Origin: Cytophagia bacterium
GTDB taxonomy: Bacteria > Bacteroidota > Bacteroidia > Cytophagales > Spirosomataceae
DNA: 64,000 nucleotides
Reading direction: 5' to 3'
Assembly (NCBI GenBank): GCA_004293645.1
Contig: REAB01000049.1
Coordinates: 62,001 to 126,000, forward strand
Position numbers and translations under genes: made by a program. This document shows positions 1 to 8,222 of this stretch, one piece after another. The notes beneath the pieces were generated by a model. That model did no database searches, was not told where the DNA came from, and was given only the letters and a program-made list of their open reading frames with translations. Position 1 is the stretch's first letter; the number at the start of each line of letters is the position of its first letter.

Positions 1-67
1 TCATACTCTTTATGTCATATGCAGTCTAATTTTTAATTTAAAAGAAGGGGATGGTAACGGCAACGAT

Positions 68-277
68 ATGGGCGAAGTTATACTAGGAGCAATAATATTG
101 GGTATTATTGAGTGGTATTTTAATAAGTATGTTTTGTCCTTATTGTCAATTTACCCTATTGATGCCAAGCATGATTTAGGGCGATTAAAAAACTCGTTAT
201 ATGGAGCGAGTGTTGCATTATCTTTTCTCTTACTTTCAATTGGATATATAATTTTATTAAACGCCATTCGGCTATAG
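68..277 (+). CDS. Small two-helix membrane protein, hypothetical
   Basis: A 69-residue reading frame with two hydrophobic segments, roughly residues 3-30 and 46-67, separated by a short charged stretch (DAKHDLGRLKNS). The pattern fits a small inner-membrane protein. I recognise no family. It lies near the window edge, so its upstream context is incomplete, and the region is richer in A+T than the neighbouring regulator genes. It could be a chance frame; the even hydrophobic pattern and the basic loop argue for a real gene. Confidence 0.4.
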   Translation: MGEVILGAIILGIIEWYFNKYVLSLLSIYPIDAKHDLGRLKNSLYGASVALSFLLLSIGYIILLNAIRL

Positions 278-594
278 GCTTTCTAAAAGAGCGCTGCAAT
301 GCGGCGTTCGCAAAACGTCTAAAGAACCTATCAGCCTGAGAAATGAGGATTAAAGTGTAAAGTAGTCTCATAACCACTCGCACGGGCAGTCACTAAACCA
401 TGGCCGCCCATGCGGGTGAACGAGATGAACCAGAATTGCCCCATCTCCAAATTTACACATTTTCAAATTATACTAATGTGAAAATGGTTTTCGGTTTTCT
501 TTTGACCAAAATGCCTCATTACAAGCATTTCACGAACGTTTTATGATTTTAGAACCCGAAAACCAAATTCACTTGTGTATAGCACATTTACTCC
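278..594. other. Intergenic stretch without a recognised gene
   Basis: About 315 bases between the small membrane protein and the end of the response regulator gene. I see no convincing frame, tRNA-like fold or terminator with a T tract here. Confidence 0.5.
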
Positions 595-1287
595 TCAACA
601 TCTTAGCCTAAAACCCACGCCATGAATCCCTTCGATTTTGAGGGTGGGGTCTTGACTCAAATACTTGCGCAGACGCGAGATAAATACGTCCAAACTACGG
701 CCCATAAAATAGTCGTCGTCTCCCCAAATGGCTTTCAAAAGTTCTTCGCGGCGAACAATCTGGTCGGGACGTTCGGCCAAGTAGCGCAGCACTTCGGCCT
801 CCCGAAAGGTGAGGTTTTGAACACTGCCTTTGTATAAAAGTTGAAGTTTATAAAAATTAAAAGTGTAAGTGCCAATCGCCAAAGTGCTGGCCGTTTGGCT
901 ACTGCTTACGCTTTGTTCGGTTCGGCTTCGGCGCAAAAAAACCTCAATTCGGAGTATCAATTCTTCCATACTAAATGGCTTGGTGAGGTAATCGTCGCCG
1001 CCCAGCCGCAAGCCCTGTATTTTGTCTTCTTGCAGCGAGCGAGCCGTCAAAAACAAGATAGGCACGTCGGGGTTAATGGCCCTAATCTGCTTGGCAAGCG
1101 TAAAACCATCTACCAGCGGCAACATGACATCGAGCACACAAGCGTCGAAATGCTGCGCTTGAAAAGCCCCCCAAGCCAACTGGCCGTCTGGACAATGCAC
1201 AATTTCGTAGTGGTTGAGTTCGAGGTTGTCTTTGGTAACAAAACTCAAATTGGGGTCGTCTTCAACGTACAGAATGCGGGGTTGCAT
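595..1287 (-). CDS. OmpR/PhoB-family DNA-binding response regulator
   Basis: A 230-residue cytoplasmic regulator. The receiver domain covers about residues 1-115: acidic pair D10/D11, phospho-acceptor D53 in VLDVMLP, T81 in FLTAR and K103 in LTKPF. A winged-helix DNA-binding domain follows at about 130-228, with typical text LTFREAEVLRYLAERP and DVFISRLRKYL. Length is normal for the family. It starts inside the end of the upstream kinase gene (26-base overlap), so the two are translationally coupled and form a cognate pair. Phosphorylation at D53 should control DNA binding; the target genes cannot be read from the sequence. Confidence 0.95.
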   Translation of the reverse strand: MQPRILYVEDDPNLSFVTKDNLELNHYEIVHCPDGQLAWGAFQAQHFDACVLDVMLPLVDGFTLAKQIRAINPDVPILFLTARSLQEDKIQGLRLGGDDYLTKPFSMEELILRIEVFLRRSRTEQSVSSSQTASTLAIGTYTFNFYKLQLLYKGSVQNLTFREAEVLRYLAERPDQIVRREELLKAIWGDDDYFMGRSLDVFISRLRKYLSQDPTLKIEGIHGVGFRLRC

Positions 1288-2530
1288 GGGCTTGGTTTAT
1301 GGTGATTTTAAACGCGCTTCCTTTTCCTACTTCACTTTCCAATTCGAGTTTCCAGCCGTGGGCTTTGGCAATTTGTCGCACGTAACTCAGTCCAATGCCA
1401 AAGCCTTTGACGTTGTGCAGGTTGCCCGTTGGCACGCGATAAAAATTTTTGAATACGTTCTGCTGGTGTTCGGGGGCTATGCCAATGCCGTTGTCGCGCA
1501 CAGTTAAGGTGAGTTTTTGGGCTTGGGCGACAGTAGTGAGGTGTACAGCGGGGCTTTGGGGCGAATACTTAAAGGCATTGTCCAACAGATTGGTAATGGC
1601 GTTGGTAAGGTGAGCGCGGTCGGCGTGTAGGTAGGGTTCTGGGGCGTTGAGGTGGAGCGTCAAATTAGAACCATACCGCTCAGCTATACTATCCACAACT
1701 TGATGAACATCAAGCCATTCAATGTTGAGTTCCAACTTATTTTTTTCGGCTTTGGCCATATTTAGTACCGTTTCCACTTGGTTTTGTAGCCGCGTGGTTT
1801 CTTCCTGCACAATTTTGACGTACTTTTTGAGGCGTTCGGGCTGGGTGGTTATGGCATTGGTACTGAGCACATCGGCAGCAATTCTGATGGTCGAAATGGG
1901 CGTTTGCAGCTCGTGGGTCATGTTATTGATAAAATCGCGCTGTATTTCGGTGAGTTGTTTTTGGCGCAGAATTACAAAAAGTGCGTACGCAAAAAAACCA
2001 ATGGCCACCAGCACCAGCAACGAAGAACCAATCCAGCCGCGCAAATCGTTGACAATGGCCATGCCGTGGTTGGGAAATCGAATGCCAAAATAGTAAGGGT
2101 ACTTGCTGGTTTTGAGCCAATTGGCCGTTTGGGTGGGCTTTTTTTGGTCGTTGCGCGTACTAAGACTTACGCCATAAAACATACGGTCGGTGGCGCAATC
2201 GTAAACACCCACTTCAAAATCGGTAACAATCTCGTATTTCTGAAAAGTAGTTTTGAGGTAATGCTCCAGCAAAACGGGGTCAATGGTGGAGTTGGTATTG
2301 ACCAAAAAATAGTCGGTTGCCAACTGCTCCACGGGGTTGTTTTGGAGCATCACTTTATTGACCTGCGCCAGTTGCTCGGCCACATCTTGCAGGGCTACGT
2401 TGATGCGTTGGTTAAACTGCCGCTCGCGCAAATCGAACGCCCGCCGCACCCAATACATCTGCGTAATAACCACACCAATAATGGACAAGGCTGACAATAA
2501 AACCAACAAACGAATGGTAGTTCTGGACAT
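1262..2530 (-). CDS. Sensor histidine kinase, membrane bound
   Basis: 422 residues. A membrane segment near 5-27 and another near 168-188 enclose a periplasmic sensor region of about 140 residues with no domain I recognise. The kinase core follows: H-box INNMTHELQTPI with phospho-histidine H206, N-box LLDNAFKYS around N318, G1 box DNGIG at 346-350, F box FKNFYR and G2 box GFGIG at 376-380. All catalytic boxes are intact. The gene is first in a two-gene operon with the OmpR-type regulator, overlapping it by 26 bases. A TATATTTG promoter element lies about 20 bases before the start codon. Confidence 0.95.
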   Translation of the reverse strand: MSRTTIRLLVLLSALSIIGVVITQMYWVRRAFDLRERQFNQRINVALQDVAEQLAQVNKVMLQNNPVEQLATDYFLVNTNSTIDPVLLEHYLKTTFQKYEIVTDFEVGVYDCATDRMFYGVSLSTRNDQKKPTQTANWLKTSKYPYYFGIRFPNHGMAIVNDLRGWIGSSLLVLVAIGFFAYALFVILRQKQLTEIQRDFINNMTHELQTPISTIRIAADVLSTNAITTQPERLKKYVKIVQEETTRLQNQVETVLNMAKAEKNKLELNIEWLDVHQVVDSIAERYGSNLTLHLNAPEPYLHADRAHLTNAITNLLDNAFKYSPQSPAVHLTTVAQAQKLTLTVRDNGIGIAPEHQQNVFKNFYRVPTGNLHNVKGFGIGLSYVRQIAKAHGWKLELESEVGKGSAFKITINQAHATPHSVR

Positions 2531-2550
2531 ATACTAACGAATATAGACTC

Positions 2551-2558
2551 CAAATATA
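2551..2558 (-). promoter_or_regulatory. TAnnTTTG promoter element for the kinase/regulator operon
   Basis: TATATTTG on the minus strand, 20 bases before the kinase ATG, matches the Bacteroidota -7 consensus TAnnTTTG. No clear -33 TTG was found at the usual distance. Confidence 0.55.
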
Positions 2559-2643
2559 CGTTTTTTGGGCATTAATGGTGCGCATTAACAACTCATTAAC
2601 AAGCATTGGATATTCATTAACAAATGCTTTGGTTGGCGGCTAG

Positions 2644-2651
2644 TACTTTTG
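2644..2651 (+). promoter_or_regulatory. TAnnTTTG promoter element for the DUF1573 gene
   Basis: TACTTTTG lies 48 bases before the ATG at 2700 and matches the Bacteroidota -7 consensus. The -33 element is unclear. Confidence 0.55.
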
Positions 2652-2699
2652 CAGTGTTACAAACAAAATACATTTTTCAACCTTTAAACATTTTTTACA

Positions 2700-3080
2700 A
2701 TGAAAAAAGTAACAGTACTTTCGTTTTTACTGACATTCTTGGTAGCGTCGGTGGTATTTGCTGGAGCAGTAGCGGCAGCTTTTAAGTGGGGCGAAACCCA
2801 ACACAACTTCGGCAAAATTCAGCAAGGCAAACCCGTTACGGCCGAGTTTACATTTACCAATGCAGGCCAGCAGCCGCTCATTGTGAGCGGGGCGCGTGGT
2901 TCGTGCGGTTGCACGGGCGTTGAGTATCCAAAAGAACCCATCATGCCAGGCGCGGCGGGGGTTATCAAGGCTACTTTCAATGCTGCGAGCGCGGGTTCTT
3001 TCAACAAAACCGTAACCGTAGAGTCGAACGCCGAAGCAGGGGCGGTTTACTTGGAAATTCGCGGTGAAGTAGTAGAGTAG
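2700..3080 (+). CDS. DUF1573 domain protein, exported
   Basis: 126 residues. The N-terminus (MKKVTVLSFLLTFLVASVVFA) is a signal peptide. The mature part is a single DUF1573 Ig-like beta domain of the type common in Bacteroidota: GETQHNFGKIQQGKPV, then the GSCGCTG motif, then PGAAGVIKATFNA. The CGC pair is characteristic of the family. Function is not established; small members are abundant periplasmic or surface proteins. It stands alone between its own promoter and a strong hairpin terminator. Confidence 0.9.
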   Translation: MKKVTVLSFLLTFLVASVVFAGAVAAAFKWGETQHNFGKIQQGKPVTAEFTFTNAGQQPLIVSGARGSCGCTGVEYPKEPIMPGAAGVIKATFNAASAGSFNKTVTVESNAEAGAVYLEIRGEVVE

Positions 3081-3114
3081 GGAATATTAAGTTGCTGAGT
3101 GAGTTTGAAGTAAT

Positions 3115-3152
3115 GTTACTACTCAGTGGACTGATGCCCTCTGAGTAGTAAC
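3115..3152. repeat. Perfect 12-bp inverted repeat
   Basis: GTTACTACTCAG at 3115-3126 pairs with CTGAGTAGTAAC at 3141-3152 around a 14-base loop. It is followed by A and T runs rather than a clean T tract, so it may be an mRNA 3-prime stem or a regulatory site rather than a terminator. Confidence 0.6.
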
Positions 3153-3179
3153 AAAAAATTTATTTATTCAACTACAAAC

Positions 3180-3214
3180 AAAAAGCCTTTCCAGTTTGAT
3201 GGTAAAGGCTTTTT
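3180..3214. terminator. Bidirectional hairpin terminator
   Basis: AAAAAGCCTTT (3180-3190) and AAAGGCTTTTT (3204-3214) form a stem with A and T flanks, so it can end transcription from the DUF1573 gene on the plus strand and from gcvP on the minus strand. Confidence 0.85.
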
Positions 3215-3232
3215 GTACAAGTATCGTTTACT

Positions 3233-6205
3233 TTATTGGGCGTTTTCCAACAACGCTTCGTTTTGGGCGTATTCTTCTACGGGCAAACAGCTGCACACCA
3301 AGTTGCGGTCGCCGAAGGCACTGTCTATGCGGCTTACCGTTGGCCAAAACTTGCCATTTCTGACGTAAGGCATCGGAAAAGCGGCTTTTTCGCGGCTATA
3401 CGGGCGGCTCCATTCGGTGTCAATAATTACGTTGGCCGTGTGTGGCGCGTGTTTGAGTACGTTGTCGGTTTGACTGGCAACGCCTTCTTCAATCTCCCTG
3501 ATTTCGTTGCGAATACCAATCATAGCATCACAAAAACGGTCAAGCTCCACTTGCGACTCCGACTCGGTGGGTTCTATCATGAGCGTACCCGCTACTGGAA
3601 ACGACAACGTTGGCGCGTGGAAACCGTAGTCCATCAAGCGTTTGGCCAAGTCTTCGGCTTCTACACCTACCGCTTTGAAAGGCCGACAATCTAATATCAT
3701 TTCGTGTGCGCTCCGTCCGTTGCTGCCCGTGTAAAGGACCTCATAATGACCTTCCAAACGGTGTTTGATATAATTGGCGTTCAAAATGGCAATTTTAGTA
3801 GCATTGGTTACTCCTTCACCGCCCATCATGGCAATGTAGGCGTAAGAAATGGTGAGAATGCTGGCCGAACCATACGGAGCGGCGGAAACTGCGCCGTAAA
3901 CCTCACCCTGCCTGCGGCTTCCCTCTCCTTCCAAAGGAGAGGGACTGAGGGTGAGGTTGCTTCCCTCTCCTTCCAAAGGAGAGGGACTGAGGGTGAGGTT
4001 TACATGTCTTGGCAAAAACGGCACCAGTTGCGAAGCTACGCCAATTGGCCCCATGCCAGGGCCACCGCCACCGTGCGGAATACAAAACGTTTTGTGCAAA
4101 TTGAGGTGGCACACGTCGGCTCCAATGGCAGCAGGCGACGTTAAGCCCACTTGGGCATTCATATTAGCGCCGTCCATATAAACCTGTCCGCCGTGTTGGT
4201 GAATGAGGGCGCAGATTTCTTTGATAGACTCTTCAAAAACCCCGTGCGTAGAAGGGTACGTTACCATCAAACAAGATAGTTCGTTGCTATATTGCTCGGC
4301 TTTGGCGCGGAGGTCTTCGAGGTCAATGTTACCGCGCTCGTCGCATTTGGTTACTACTACTTTCATGCCTGCCATTACTGCCGAGGCAGGATTGGTGCCG
4401 TGTGCCGACGAAGGAATAAGGGCAATATTGCGGTGGCTATCGCCGCGACTTTCGTGGTAGGCCCTAATGGTCATCAAGCCTGCGTACTCGCCCTGCGCAC
4501 CCGAATTGGGCTGCAACGACATGGCCGCAAAACCCGTAATTTCGCAGAGCCACTCGTTCAAGTCGTGAAATAACTGTTGATAACCAGCCGTTTGCTCCAT
4601 AGGTGCGAAGGGGTGCATTTTACCAAACTCAGGCCACGTTACAGGAATCATTTCGGCGGTAGCGTTGAGTTTCATGGTGCAACTTCCGAGGGCAATCATA
4701 GAATGTGCCAACGATAAGTCTTTGTTTTCCAACGACTTCAAGTAGCGAAGCATTTCGTGTTCGGTGTGGTAACTGCTAAACACAGGGTGCGTCATAAAAT
4801 CTGACTGCCGATTGAGGCGACCCGTGTAGCCTATCTCTATGTCTTTGCTCAAGGTCAGTTCGCCCGCAAAAGCATTGGCATTGGCAAATATTTGCAACAA
4901 CTGCAACAGGTCGGTGTAGGTCTTGGTTTCGTCAAAACTCACGCCCACGGTATTAGCCGATACGTACCGCAGATTTACTTGCTCTTCTTCGGCCAGCTCT
5001 TTTAGTTTTTTCAGGTTTGGTACGCGCACCGTTATGGTGTCAAAATAAGTCTCGGTCAGCACCTCATAGTCCATTTGCTTGATGTTTTCGGCAAACAATT
5101 GGGTAAGTCCGTGCGTTCTGGCGGCAATGTTTTTCAAACCCGTTGGGCCGTGATAAATGGCGTACGCACCAGCCATTACCGACAACAAAACTTGGGCGGT
5201 ACAGATATTGGAAGTAGCTTTTTCGCGCCGAATGTGCTGCTCACGCGTTTGCAAGGCCATACGCAACGCACGATTGCCTTGCACGTCTATCGAAACGCCA
5301 ATAATACGACCTGGAATCTGACGTTTGAAAGCATCTTTGGTCGCAAAAAACGCCGCGTGCGGCCCGCCAAATCCCATTGGTACACCAAAACGCTGCGCCG
5401 AACCCACCACTACATCGGCCCCCATTTCGCCAGGAGGAGTCAATAATGTGAGGCTCAACAGGTCGGTGGCTACGGCTACAAATACGTTTTGCTCGTGCGC
5501 GACGGCAATCAAGTCAGTGTAATCAAAAACGGAACCATCGGTGGCAGGGTATTGCAACAACGCGCCAAAAATAGCGGGGTCGGTCAAATCAACTTGGCGG
5601 TGGTCACCCACCAACACGTTGATATTGAGCGGTGTAGCACGGGTATAAATCAAGTCAATGGTTTGGGGATGGCAAAGCTCCGACACAAAAAAAGTCTCGG
5701 CTTTTTTCTTGGCCGACGGCCGCATGCTGTGGAGCATGGTCATGGCTTCGGCGGCGGCGGTGGCTTCGTCGAGCAGTGAGGCATTGGCTATTTCCATGCC
5801 CGTTAGGTCTATTACCAACGTCTGAAAATTAAGCAACATTTCCAAGCGACCTTGCGCAATCTCGGCTTGGTAGGGCGTGTAAGCGGTGTACCAACCTGGA
5901 TTTTCGAGAATGTTACGCAAAATCACGTTTGGCGTAGTGGTATCGTAATAACCCGTGCCAATGTACGATTTGAAAATGCGGTTTTGCTGCGCCAATTTTT
6001 TGAAACTACTCAAAAACGCGGCTTCGCTCTGCGGGGCAGGTAAGCGCAACGGCTGGGGCAAACGAATGGCCGCTGGTACGGTTTGTTCGATGAGTTGGTC
6101 GAGGCTGTCTGCGCCCACGGTGTGGAGCATACTGGCCAATTCTTGCGTGCTTTTGCCGTGGTGGCGGCTTTCAAAGGCTTCCTGTTGCAGAAGATTAATT
6201 TTCAT
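3233..6205 (-). CDS. gcvP: Glycine dehydrogenase (P protein of the glycine cleavage system)
   Basis: A single-chain (homodimeric type) PLP enzyme that decarboxylates glycine and passes the aminomethyl group to lipoyl-H protein. I chose the ATG at 6205 ([11 protein letters not shown], 990 residues) because the six residues before it read out of the repeat-rich leader. PLP lysine is K705 in NLHKTF, followed by the glycine-rich loop [11 protein letters not shown]. The first half carries GTGYYDT and [12 protein letters not shown], typical of the family. Between PFLPRHV and [11 protein letters not shown] there is an insertion of two identical 14-residue units ([14 protein letters not shown]) encoded by a palindromic DNA repeat; this loop varies between species, so activity may be kept. 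gcvT and gcvH are not in the window. Confidence 0.97.
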   Translation of the reverse strand: MKINLLQQEAFESRHHGKSTQELASMLHTVGADSLDQLIEQTVPAAIRLPQPLRLPAPQSEAAFLSSFKKLAQQNRIFKSYIGTGYYDTTTPNVILRNILENPGWYTAYTPYQAEIAQGRLEMLLNFQTLVIDLTGMEIANASLLDEATAAAEAMTMLHSMRPSAKKKAETFFVSELCHPQTIDLIYTRATPLNINVLVGDHRQVDLTDPAIFGALLQYPATDGSVFDYTDLIAVAHEQNVFVAVATDLLSLTLLTPPGEMGADVVVGSAQRFGVPMGFGGPHAAFFATKDAFKRQIPGRIIGVSIDVQGNRALRMALQTREQHIRREKATSNICTAQVLLSVMAGAYAIYHGPTGLKNIAARTHGLTQLFAENIKQMDYEVLTETYFDTITVRVPNLKKLKELAEEEQVNLRYVSANTVGVSFDETKTYTDLLQLLQIFANANAFAGELTLSKDIEIGYTGRLNRQSDFMTHPVFSSYHTEHEMLRYLKSLENKDLSLAHSMIALGSCTMKLNATAEMIPVTWPEFGKMHPFAPMEQTAGYQQLFHDLNEWLCEITGFAAMSLQPNSGAQGEYAGLMTIRAYHESRGDSHRNIALIPSSAHGTNPASAVMAGMKVVVTKCDERGNIDLEDLRAKAEQYSNELSCLMVTYPSTHGVFEESIKEICALIHQHGGQVYMDGANMNAQVGLTSPAAIGADVCHLNLHKTFCIPHGGGGPGMGPIGVASQLVPFLPRHVNLTLSPSPLEGEGSNLTLSPSPLEGEGSRRQGEVYGAVSAAPYGSASILTISYAYIAMMGGEGVTNATKIAILNANYIKHRLEGHYEVLYTGSNGRSAHEMILDCRPFKAVGVEAEDLAKRLMDYGFHAPTLSFPVAGTLMIEPTESESQVELDRFCDAMIGIRNEIREIEEGVASQTDNVLKHAPHTANVIIDTEWSRPYSREKAAFPMPYVRNGKFWPTVSRIDSAFGDRNLVCSCLPVEEYAQNEALLENAQ
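3898..4001. repeat. Palindromic repeat inserted in frame in gcvP
   Basis: Two perfect tandem 42-bp units (3917-3958 and 3959-4000), each with an inner hairpin CCCTCTCC/GGAGAGGG. The whole insert is closed by CCTCACCCT near 3901 and AGGGTGAGG near 3990. A 42-bp unit keeps the frame and adds 14 residues per copy. Confidence 0.85.
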
Positions 6206-6206
6206 G

Positions 6207-6275
6207 TGTGTAAAGCCCCCCAACCCCCGAGGGGGGAGTTTTGTGTTAATTTGAAGCCACCTAATCCAACGGGGA
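6207..6275. repeat. G/C-run interspersed repeat in the gcvP leader, two copies
   Basis: AGCCCCCCAACCCCCGAGG at 6214-6232 is followed about 30 bases on by a degraded relative, AAGCCACCTAATCCAACGGG. The intact copy ends only a few bases before the gcvP start codon. The same family occurs inside pyrD at 14247-14273. Confidence 0.7.
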
Positions 6276-6324
6276 TTTTGTCAGAAGTAGCCATAATTAA
6301 GGTAAAAATGAAACAATGCAATCA

Positions 6325-6332
6325 CAAATATA
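6325..6332 (-). promoter_or_regulatory. TAnnTTTG promoter element for gcvP
   Basis: TATATTTG on the minus strand, about 120 bases before the gcvP ATG. A TTG lies 24 bases further upstream, slightly beyond the usual -33 spacing. The transcript would include the G/C-run repeats. Confidence 0.5.
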
Positions 6333-6424
6333 CAACATTGATACCTTTTGTAGTGGCAAGTTGTTTTTTGAAAAACAAAATTTTTGGAAAATGTGCCGCA
6401 CACCACCAAAACGGCACTTTAACT

Positions 6425-6472
6425 CGCTCCAATTTCCGAATCGGAGCGTAAATAGCGTCGTGTCTCCGACGC
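6425..6472. repeat. Two adjacent GC-rich hairpins
   Basis: CGCTCC (6425-6430) pairs with GGAGCG (6443-6448), and GCGTCG (6455-6460) pairs with CGACGC (6467-6472). They lie between the divergent gcvP and rhaT-like genes. They resemble small dispersed palindromes rather than terminators, since no T tract follows. Confidence 0.5.
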
Positions 6473-6518
6473 AATACGCTCAAAACAGTATAGAATAGCA
6501 CCTTGCAACTTATTAATG

Positions 6519-6526
6519 TATCTTTG
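6519..6526 (+). promoter_or_regulatory. TAnnTTTG promoter element for the rhaT-like gene
   Basis: TATCTTTG lies 40 bases before the chosen ATG at 6567. A start at 6516 would put the promoter inside the gene, which supports the later start. Confidence 0.6.
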
Positions 6527-6566
6527 TTCGGCAAAATTTAACCAAACCTTACCTAATTTTATCTTC

Positions 6567-7619
6567 ATGGAATCAATTTTTGGCATTATTTTTCACTCAA
6601 TTGGCGGTTTTGCGTCGGGCAGTTTTTACATTCCCTACAACAAAGTAAAATCTTGGGCGTGGGAGAGTGCCTGGATTGTGGGCGGGGTGGTTTCGTGGTT
6701 GCTTGTTCCTACTATTGCGGCCTACCTCACCGTTCCCGACTTCATGGGAATTATCAAAAACACCGACTCAAACGTTATTTTCTGGACTTATTTGATGGGC
6801 TTACTTTGGGGCATCGGTGGGCTTACTTTCGGACTGGCCATGCGCTATTTGGGTATGTCGTTGGGTATGTCTATTGCCCTCAGTCTGTGTTCTATTTTTG
6901 GGGCGTTGGTTCCCGCTATTTACCGCGATTTTTTTACCACCGACACCGTTGGTACTTTTTCGTACATGCTTGCCAATACGGGCGGGCAGGTGGTTTTAGT
7001 GGGTATTTTGGTGTGTTTGGTGGGTATTTTGGTGTGCGGCAAAGCGGGTATGATGAAAGAATCTGAGCTAACCGACGCGCAAAAAAAAGACAGCATCAAA
7101 GAATTTAACCTTACCAAAGGGCTCATAGTGGCCACTATTTCGGGAACCATGAGCGCGTGCTTTAATTTTGGCATCGAAGCGGGCAAATCAATGGCTACTG
7201 CTGCCGTGGCGGCGGGGGGCAATCCGCTTTTTCAAAACAACGTTATTTTTATTGTGGTACTTTGGGGTGGTTTTACGACCAATTTTATTTGGTGTATGTA
7301 CCTCAACAGTGCCAATAAATCTTTCGGCGACTACCTCAACCCCAAAGCTCCGCTGCGCCAAAACTACACTTTTGCGGCCATTGCGGGTACAACCTGGTTT
7401 CTACAGTTTTTCTTTTATGGCATGGGCGAAAGCAAACTCGGCAACGGGGCCAGTTCTTGGATTTTGCACATGGCCACCATTATTCTTACTTCCAACTGCT
7501 GGGGCTTGTATTTTGGCGAATGGCAGGGTGTTTCAAAGGCTACGCTTCGCACCGTTTTGCTGGGTATTGCCGTTATTTTGTTGTCGGTAGTAGTAGTGGG
7601 CATTGGCAACTCACTGTAA
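6567..7619 (+). CDS. rhaT: L-rhamnose/proton symporter RhaT family
   Basis: 350 residues from the ATG at 6567 (MESIFGIIFHSIGGFASGSF). About ten hydrophobic segments, with family text such as SFYIPYNKVKSWAWESAW, YLMGLLWGIGGLTFGLAMRYLGMSLGMSIALSL near one third, and NFIWCMYLN. It should import L-rhamnose (or a related 6-deoxy sugar) with protons across the inner membrane. No rhamnose catabolic genes are nearby, so substrate assignment rests on family only. The start was chosen because a TATCTTTG promoter lies between the upstream in-frame ATG and this one. The next gene follows after 41 bases. Confidence 0.88.
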   Translation: MESIFGIIFHSIGGFASGSFYIPYNKVKSWAWESAWIVGGVVSWLLVPTIAAYLTVPDFMGIIKNTDSNVIFWTYLMGLLWGIGGLTFGLAMRYLGMSLGMSIALSLCSIFGALVPAIYRDFFTTDTVGTFSYMLANTGGQVVLVGILVCLVGILVCGKAGMMKESELTDAQKKDSIKEFNLTKGLIVATISGTMSACFNFGIEAGKSMATAAVAAGGNPLFQNNVIFIVVLWGGFTTNFIWCMYLNSANKSFGDYLNPKAPLRQNYTFAAIAGTTWFLQFFFYGMGESKLGNGASSWILHMATIILTSNCWGLYFGEWQGVSKATLRTVLLGIAVILLSVVVVGIGNSL

Positions 7620-7660
7620 AAAAAACGTTAAATTGCGCCTCAATCATAACACCTCTGCCC

Positions 7661-8218
7661 ATGAACGCCCGCCCCGTTGGTTATTCCCGCACTACTTTTA
7701 CCGAATTGATGATTCCTGCTTATGCCAACTTTGGCGGCAAAATTCACGGCGGTATCATTTTGTCGTTGATGGACAAAGTGGCCTACGCCTGCGCGGCTAA
7801 GCACGCGGGTACTTACGTGGTAACAGTTTCGGTAGAGGGTGTCAATTTTCTGCAGCCCGTCGAAGTGGGCGAGTTGGTGTCGCTGCACGCTTCGGTCAAT
7901 TACGTGGGGCGCAGCTCAATGGTGGTGGGCATTAAAGTTACCGCCGAAAACATTCGCACGGGCGAGCAGAAGCACACCAATACTTCGTATTTTACAATGG
8001 TAGCCAAAGACGACACCACGGGCAAACCAATAGAAGTACCTAAACTGCTGCTCGAAACACCCGAAGATGCCCGCCGATTTTTGGAATCAATGAAACGCCG
8101 CGAACTCAAAAATGCGTACAAGGACGATTTTGACAACGAAAAAGTGCGCCTAAAACTGCACGAAAGCATGGAACTACTGCACACCGAACGCTGCGAAGTA
8201 GGCTACGAAATGGATTGA
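7661..8218 (+). CDS. Acyl-CoA thioesterase, hot-dog fold (YciA/ACOT type)
   Basis: 185 residues from the ATG at 7661. The hot-dog fold signature is clear: N23 and D38 in YANFGGKIHGGIILSLMDKV, then VEGVNFLQPVEVGELV and the strand MVVGIKVTAENIRTGEQ. N and D at these positions are the catalytic pair in related hexameric thioesterases. It should hydrolyse acyl-CoA to free acid and CoA. The C-terminal 60 residues are helical and charged. It lies 41 bases after the rhaT-like gene and may be cotranscribed. It meets nuoM tail to tail with only four bases between, with no visible terminator. Confidence 0.88.
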   Translation: MNARPVGYSRTTFTELMIPAYANFGGKIHGGIILSLMDKVAYACAAKHAGTYVVTVSVEGVNFLQPVEVGELVSLHASVNYVGRSSMVVGIKVTAENIRTGEQKHTNTSYFTMVAKDDTTGKPIEVPKLLLETPEDARRFLESMKRRELKNAYKDDFDNEKVRLKLHESMELLHTERCEVGYEMD

Positions 8219-8222
8219 AAAA

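Noticed and set aside
841-1305. 154-residue open frame on the plus strand
   Set aside because: Antisense to the response regulator with intact motifs.
3115-3152. Inverted repeat considered as the DUF1573 terminator
   Set aside because: No T tract follows; a better terminator lies at 3180-3214.
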